From a bacterium (GTDB lineage Bacteria; Desulfobacterota; Deferrisomatia; Deferrisomatales; BM512), in assembly GCA_009724975.1 (NCBI GenBank), contig SRXB01000134.1:1-6059 (forward strand): a DNA stretch of 6,059 bases, in the 5' to 3' direction. The notes below the pieces were generated by a model. That model saw only the letters and a program-made list of their open reading frames with translations. It made no database searches and had not been told where the DNA came from. A program made the position numbers and the translations under genes. Positions 1-3,676 of this stretch are shown piece after piece. The stretch's first letter is position 1; every line of letters begins with the position of its first letter.

Positions 1-1148
1 CAAAAGCGGTAGCCACTCTTAAAAAACAGGTAGCAACTTTAGGAATGGAATTTGTCGGTGAGATGCTGCATCGGCCCGACTTAAACGATGACTCAGACCC
101 AGCTACTTCAATTGGCGACTATGAAGCTATAACTCTCGCTGAGGACTTGGGTATGGTTACATCTACCCAAGCAATTCGCTTAAAGCATGCAATGCAGCTT
201 GTTAGCCATTTTGCGAATCTTGAGCAATTACAAGCTGAAGAAGAGCAGATGCAACAGGAAGAAGCGCTTAGCATTCTAAGAACATGCATAACTAGTATTT
301 TAGGAAAAGCAAGGTATGAATCAGCTTTACAATTTGCCGATTTCAGGAAAACTCTTTCGGAACGCACGCTCAAAGCTGATGATAATGATGTAATTGCACT
401 CCAGAATTCCCCCTATTTTTTTGTTCGAACTACAATAAGCGCTTTGCTAGCGATGGTAAAAAATGCGCAGGGTGCACAGCTTGAGCATGCCGTTGGGAAT
501 ACTATGGTTTTGGTCCCGATATTTTGGGCACGTTTCCGTGATACTGAAAAATGGCAAGTTGGGCAAGCATATGCAGAGGTAATTGCCTCAGGGAACAGGG
601 TATCTTCTGCCGGATTAAAAAAAGCTTTGATTGACGTTCATGGATTCGATTTTGTGCCTGAATCATTGCGCTCCAATACTTTCACCGAAACAGCAGCTAG
701 GGTTTTGTCTGCCCATTTTTCCTACAATAATTTTTTCAATGAAGAGCCTCCTATGTCAGCATTAGTTAATTTAGGCACTTCTATCCCCATGCCCGCTTTT
801 GCCAAATGCATGGAAGCCACCCTCGCTGTCTGGCTTGGGAATAGATATGGGATTTCGTTTTCGGCCGCCCCATTAGCTGAGCACCTTCTGAAGTCTTTAC
901 GAAATACACAATGGGAATATTATTTTAACCACTGCCTACCTAGTGACCGCACAGTTTTAGACAAGCTTTGCTTCGACAGAGGTCCTACTGAAAGATGGAG
1001 AAGTTTAGTTTTATCAATTCCAGAACTTGACTTAAGAGATAGGGCAATTTTTGATTTATTTAGAGTTAGCAGAGATGCTACTCAACCCCTGAACAAAATA
1101 TTTGAAAATGCTACAATACTAAGAAATCGTGTTAACATCCGAAGTTAA
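1..1148 (+). CDS. Unrecognised protein, 3' part only (possible mobile-element cargo)
   Basis: The reading frame is already open at the left edge: from base 3 it reads KAVATLKKQVATLG before the first internal ATG at 45, so the true start lies outside the window. The visible part is 381 residues and ends at TAA 1146-1148. I do not recognise the family. What can be seen is a soluble, mostly helical-looking protein with no signal peptide or membrane segment. A Glu/Gln-rich stretch (LEQLQAEEEQMQQEEA, roughly residues 79-94 of the visible part) looks like a coiled coil. The C-terminal half is rich in aromatic and charged residues (for example WEYYFNHCLPSD near residue 302). Base composition is clearly AT-richer than the minus-strand genes to the right, and a recombinase fragment follows, so I infer that it was acquired horizontally. 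An anti-phage or other accessory role is possible but nothing in the sequence shows it. Confidence is high that it is coding and nil for function. Confidence 0.82.
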   Translation, partial: KAVATLKKQVATLGMEFVGEMLHRPDLNDDSDPATSIGDYEAITLAEDLGMVTSTQAIRLKHAMQLVSHFANLEQLQAEEEQMQQEEALSILRTCITSILGKARYESALQFADFRKTLSERTLKADDNDVIALQNSPYFFVRTTISALLAMVKNAQGAQLEHAVGNTMVLVPIFWARFRDTEKWQVGQAYAEVIASGNRVSSAGLKKALIDVHGFDFVPESLRSNTFTETAARVLSAHFSYNNFFNEEPPMSALVNLGTSIPMPAFAKCMEATLAVWLGNRYGISFSAAPLAEHLLKSLRNTQWEYYFNHCLPSDRTVLDKLCFDRGPTERWRSLVLSIPELDLRDRAIFDLFRVSRDATQPLNKIFENATILRNRVNIRS

Positions 1149-1151
1149 CAC
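1129..1151. repeat. Perfect 8-bp inverted repeat across the stop codon
   Basis: GTGTTAAC (1129-1136) and GTTAACAC (1144-1151) are exact reverse complements separated by the 7-nt spacer ATCCGAA. The right arm contains the TAA stop of the preceding gene. Each arm also contains the palindrome GTTAAC, so the site is a direct repeat as well. In RNA it would form a hairpin, but no T tract follows, so it is not a standard intrinsic terminator. It could be a 3'-end structure or a protein-binding site. Its role is unknown. Confidence 0.55.
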
Positions 1152-1214
1152 ACATTAGCGCAACGCAACTAATTTACTTTTCATACCTTTCGCCCCCTCC
1201 CGATATTCTCCTAT

Positions 1215-1256
1215 AAACCCCTTGTGTTCCACTCTATTGAGACGCAAGGGGTTTTT
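1215..1256 (+). terminator. Terminator-like hairpin with T tract, overlapping a Shine-Dalgarno sequence
   Basis: AAACCCCTTGTG (1215-1226) pairs with CGCAAGGGGTTT (1243-1254), giving a 12-bp stem with one T-G wobble and a 16-nt loop. The run TTTTT (1252-1256) closes the structure. It has the form of a Rho-independent terminator for the gene ending at 1148, about 65 bases upstream. The right arm also contains AAGGGG (1246-1251), a good ribosome binding site six bases before the ATG at 1258. The hairpin would therefore hide the start signal of the recombinase frame when folded. Termination, translational control, or both would fit. Confidence 0.6.
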
Positions 1257-1257
1257 C

Positions 1258-1446
1258 ATGACGGGGATAATCAACCGAAAAGGGACTTACTACTACCGGC
1301 AGCGCATACCCGCCGACCTTGTCCACCACTTCGACCATCGACACCTACGCCGAAGCCTCCACACCAGAGACACCCAAGCCGCTAAAGCCCTCGCATTGAA
1401 CTCCGCCGCTAAGGTTCAACACGTTTTTGCCATGCCGTCCGTGTAG
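1258..1446 (+). pseudogene. Truncated tyrosine recombinase (phage/ICE integrase), N-terminal fragment
   Basis: The 62-residue frame begins MTGIINRKGTYYYRQRIPAD and continues with LRRSLHTRDTQAAKALAL. This is the pattern found at the N-terminus of many phage-type integrases (DUF6538-like: a GxYYYRxRIPxDL strand followed by RxSLxTRDxxxA). The frame ends at TAG 1444-1446, just after this small arm-type region. The core-binding domain and the catalytic domain with the R...HxxR...Y residues are absent. I read the other two plus-strand frames to 1593 and found no continuation, so this looks like a deletion rather than a single frameshift. I chose ATG 1258 because AAGGGG stands six bases upstream; an in-frame TTG at 1222 lies inside the hairpin and has no ribosome binding site. 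The fragment is almost certainly inactive as a recombinase. It marks the likely end of an old integrated element whose cargo may include the gene to its left. Confidence 0.7.
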
Positions 1447-1593
1447 AATGGCGGCAAGCCAGGGGGTGCAGCGTTGGCGGCGCTGGCGGAAATCGCCATT
1501 ACCGCTTCACTTTTATCTCCGGCATCCGAAAAATAATTTGAAGGGGAAAGGGAATGATGTTGGCGGCGTTAAGTAGCCGAAAAAAGAGGGCGG
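1447..1593. other. Non-coding junction between the recombinase scar and the minus-strand operon
   Basis: No convincing gene was found here. A 42-codon frame from ATG 1448 has no ribosome binding site and an unconvincing composition. Two small hairpins are visible: TTGCC-AT-GCC (1427-1436) with GGCGGCAA (1450-1457), and TGGCG/CGCCA around a 5-nt loop (1484-1498). Neither is followed by a T tract on either strand. The point where foreign DNA joins the chromosome probably lies here or just to the left. Confidence 0.5.
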
Positions 1594-1596
1594 CTA
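1574..1596. repeat. 6-bp inverted repeat at the end of the minus-strand operon
   Basis: TAGCCG (1574-1579) and CGGCTA (1591-1596) flank an 11-nt loop. The right arm includes the stop codon of the last minus-strand gene. On the minus strand the loop contains a run of six T, but no T tract follows the stem, so it is a poor candidate for an intrinsic terminator. A weak 3'-end or mRNA-stability hairpin is the most that can be proposed. No better terminator for the operon was found between here and 1447. Confidence 0.35.
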
Positions 1597-2610
1597 TTTC
1601 GCGGTCATGAGTAAGGGCTGAGAATCTTTCAGGTTCTCGGGGCCAAGGTCGGCGTCGGCGTAATTTTCGCCCTCGTCGAGTGGGCCGCCAAGGTTTTTGC
1701 GCGCGCGAAGGTAAACGCCGGAGGACGGCGGAAGGATATAGGTCTCGCCCTTGGCGTTGGTGCGCTCGGAGACAAGCATCGGCGGGCCGCTGCGGTCGGC
1801 GTTTTGATAGGCAAGAACGTGGTAGCCCTCCAGGGGGGTCTTTCCATCTTTTTGCATCACCCGAACGAGTATGCCCCGGTTGCCGGGCTCCTCTTCAAGC
1901 CACGCCAGCCGCTCGGCCATGGGCATTTCAATGGCCACGGTTTCGCCTTCGGCTATTTCAAGAGGGTTGCCCTGGTAAAAATTGAGCTTGTCGCCCATCT
2001 CTATCGGGCCGTAGGCCCCGCCCCTTGCACGTTTTCGCGCCAGAAGGTACCAGGTGCCGGGCGGCAGCTCCACCGAGAAGGTTCCCTTGGCCACCGGCTG
2101 CAGCACATCCGCAGGGCCCCTGAAAAGGCCGTCCACTTTGCTAAAGGCGTAGAGATAGGCCTTTTCGAGCGGTTCGCCCTTGTAGGTAATCCGCCCCGTT
2201 ACGCGCGATTCCTTGCCCTTGGTCCTGTTTTCGGGGGGGATGACGGTCATGTAAAGGCCGGTGGTGGTCCAGCGTCCTTCCGTAACGGTAACCGGCGAGC
2301 CGGAATAGACGCAGTAAAGGTCTCCCGGGCTTTTTGCGGCGCCGACGGTTTTTTTCTTTATCCCTTCGACGATGTAGCGGCCAGGTTTGAGCTCCACGGA
2401 ATACTGCCCGTCGGTGCCCGAGCGGGTGGTTGCCACGGGGGAATCGCCGGTAAAAGGGCCGAACCCCCCTGCCCTGAGTTCATAGATGCGAATCTCCACC
2501 GTATCGACGGTGACCCCCTCCAGCGAAGCCCTTCCCTTTATGCCCTGCGCCGCAAAAGCCACCTGCGACGACAATAGGATGAAAACAGCCGCCTTCAAAA
2601 TTTTGCTCAC
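1594..2610 (-). CDS. Secreted protein with three carboxypeptidase-regulatory-like repeats
   Basis: This frame gives 338 residues. MSKILKAAVFILLSSQVAFA is a clear Sec signal peptide with an AFA cleavage site near residue 20, so the protein is exported to the periplasm or cell surface. Three tandem repeats of the carboxypeptidase-regulatory/transthyretin-like beta-sandwich type follow, at roughly 23-125, 136-232 and 245-337. Each has a G(R/V) strand, a P(L/V)xxxxxxxY strand, a Gx(Y/F)xxxLxPG(R/T)(Y/W) turn and a GP...G(D/E) block. Repeats 1 and 2 also share a YxG(S/N)Px(T/E)(V/I) motif (102-108 and 212-218). The only cysteine is Cys100. The start is GTG at 2610-2608: GGAGG (2622-2618) lies seven bases upstream, and the codon overlaps the previous stop as GTGA. 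A GTG one codon earlier is spaced less well. Such repeats are usually structural or ligand-binding and no catalytic site is visible. It is a paralogue of the upstream lipoprotein. The fold call is fairly sure; the function is unknown. Confidence 0.85.
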   Translation of the reverse strand: MSKILKAAVFILLSSQVAFAAQGIKGRASLEGVTVDTVEIRIYELRAGGFGPFTGDSPVATTRSGTDGQYSVELKPGRYIVEGIKKKTVGAAKSPGDLYCVYSGSPVTVTEGRWTTTGLYMTVIPPENRTKGKESRVTGRITYKGEPLEKAYLYAFSKVDGLFRGPADVLQPVAKGTFSVELPPGTWYLLARKRARGGAYGPIEMGDKLNFYQGNPLEIAEGETVAIEMPMAERLAWLEEEPGNRGILVRVMQKDGKTPLEGYHVLAYQNADRSGPPMLVSERTNAKGETYILPPSSGVYLRARKNLGGPLDEGENYADADLGPENLKDSQPLLMTAK

Positions 2611-3674
2611 CACACTTCCTCCACGGAAATGTTGATCTTCGAGATGTTGTCGCCGGGCTTCACCTTTATGCCCAGGCCATTTGGCCCGAGGGTATGGCCC
2701 GTTTTTTCGCCCGGGGAGGCGGGTCCGCCGATCCGTGACCGCGCGCCGAGGAAAAAGGTTCCGCCTTCGCCTGAAATCGGCAAAACGTATCTTCCGTCCT
2801 TGCCGCTCGGCGGGCTGACAAAGGCGGGTTTTCCGGTGAGGCGCGAATCCTTGAAGGCTAATACCCTTATGCCCTCGACCGGTCGGTTCTTCGCGTCCAG
2901 AATGAGCCCCTCTATGCGCGTGGCGTCGGAACCCATCTTCGAGGTGATTTCCTTCCATGCGGCCTGGTCGATGAGGGTGGGGGTTATTTCCCCCACGTCA
3001 AGGTATCCGCCCTCGGCGATCTCTATCTGGCGCACCGCCACTCTGTCGCTCTTCTCCGGCGGCCCGTAGTCCCTGCTGCTTTTGCGCTGTCGCACCGCCA
3101 GCGTATACTTGCCGATGGCCAGATTCATGCGGAAGGAAGCATCGCCCGCGACGTCGACCGCCGCCACGAATCCGGGCCCTATGGGCCTTTCCTGGGTGCC
3201 CGGGTAGACGTAAACGGTCGCCCCTTCGGCCTGCGTCCCCTCGGCGAATTTCACGCGGCCCTTAAGTCCGGTCCCCTCGGGGCCGAAGCCCTCGGCGAAG
3301 CCGCTGGGATCCGCAAGTTCAATCTTCACGGTGGTCCCCTCGCCGGAAAAAGACTCGACCGGATTGGTGGTCGCCTGCCCAACCAGGCGAACCTCGCGGG
3401 AACCCTCCGTTATCGTGGCCTTGGCCCACACCCAGTAGCGGCCCGGCGGCAGCTCAAGGCTGAACGCCCCGTCCTCGCCGCTTGGTATCTCCGCCACGGG
3501 CGGGGTAGAGCGATCCTGCTCCGCCTTGGGATAAACCTGGACCATCGCCATCGGTATTCCCTGGCCGTGGCGAAGGACCCTGCCGACTACCTTGCCGGGC
3601 GCGGAGTCATTGCGTGAGCAGCCCAAAACCGCGAGCATAAGGGCAAACGCGAGCGTTCCGAACAATAGGCGCAT
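2607..3674 (-). CDS. Lipoprotein with three carboxypeptidase-regulatory-like repeats
   Basis: This frame gives 355 residues. The N-terminus MRLLFGTLAFALMLAVLGCS is a type II signal with lipobox VLGC. Cys19 would be the acylated residue and is the only cysteine in the protein. Ser follows it, so the +2 position carries no Asp inner-membrane retention signal and outer-membrane anchoring is plausible. Three beta-sandwich repeats follow, at about 27-121, 136-235 and 251-353, with DGAFSLELPPGRYWVWAKA, ASFRMNLAIGKYTLAVRQR and KDGRYVLPISGEGGTFFLGA as the matching turns. Repeat 3 (GIRVLAF...AFVSPPSGKDGRY...GARSRIGGPASPGE) resembles repeat 3 of the downstream protein closely enough to indicate gene duplication. 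I chose ATG 3674 because GGA stands five bases upstream, two bases after the previous stop. ATG 3680, which overlaps that stop as ATGA and adds Met-Thr, is equally possible. The role is unknown; a structural or binding function at the cell surface is inferred. Confidence 0.85.
   Translation of the reverse strand: MRLLFGTLAFALMLAVLGCSRNDSAPGKVVGRVLRHGQGIPMAMVQVYPKAEQDRSTPPVAEIPSGEDGAFSLELPPGRYWVWAKATITEGSREVRLVGQATTNPVESFSGEGTTVKIELADPSGFAEGFGPEGTGLKGRVKFAEGTQAEGATVYVYPGTQERPIGPGFVAAVDVAGDASFRMNLAIGKYTLAVRQRKSSRDYGPPEKSDRVAVRQIEIAEGGYLDVGEITPTLIDQAAWKEITSKMGSDATRIEGLILDAKNRPVEGIRVLAFKDSRLTGKPAFVSPPSGKDGRYVLPISGEGGTFFLGARSRIGGPASPGEKTGHTLGPNGLGIKVKPGDNISKINISVEEVW
2618..2622 (-). promoter_or_regulatory. 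Shine-Dalgarno that sets the GTG start at 2610
   Basis: On the minus strand GGAGG lies inside the last codons of the lipoprotein gene, seven bases before GTG 2610. That start codon shares its last two bases with the TGA stop (2609-2607), giving a GTGA overlap. This supports translational coupling of the lipoprotein and the secreted protein, and it rules out the long upstream extension of the frame, which reads as low-complexity Arg-rich shadow sequence. Confidence 0.7.
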
Positions 3675-3676
3675 TG

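Noticed and set aside
1180..1217. Promoter-like pieces TTCATA/TATTCT and TATAAA before the recombinase fragment
   Set aside because: The matches are partial, and TATAAA falls within the hairpin base. This is too weak to claim a promoter.
1448..1576. 42-codon plus-strand frame downstream of the recombinase fragment
   Set aside because: It has no ribosome binding site and no similarity to the missing recombinase domains. Its composition looks random.
1804..2577. Plus-strand frame of 257 codons
   Set aside because: It lies antisense to the secreted repeat protein, whose signal peptide and repeats are clear. It shows no ribosome binding site or domain of its own.
2611..2958. N-terminal extension of the secreted protein in the same frame
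   Set aside because: It would precede a good signal peptide with over 100 low-complexity basic residues and overlaps the end of the lipoprotein gene. GGAGG points to GTG 2610.
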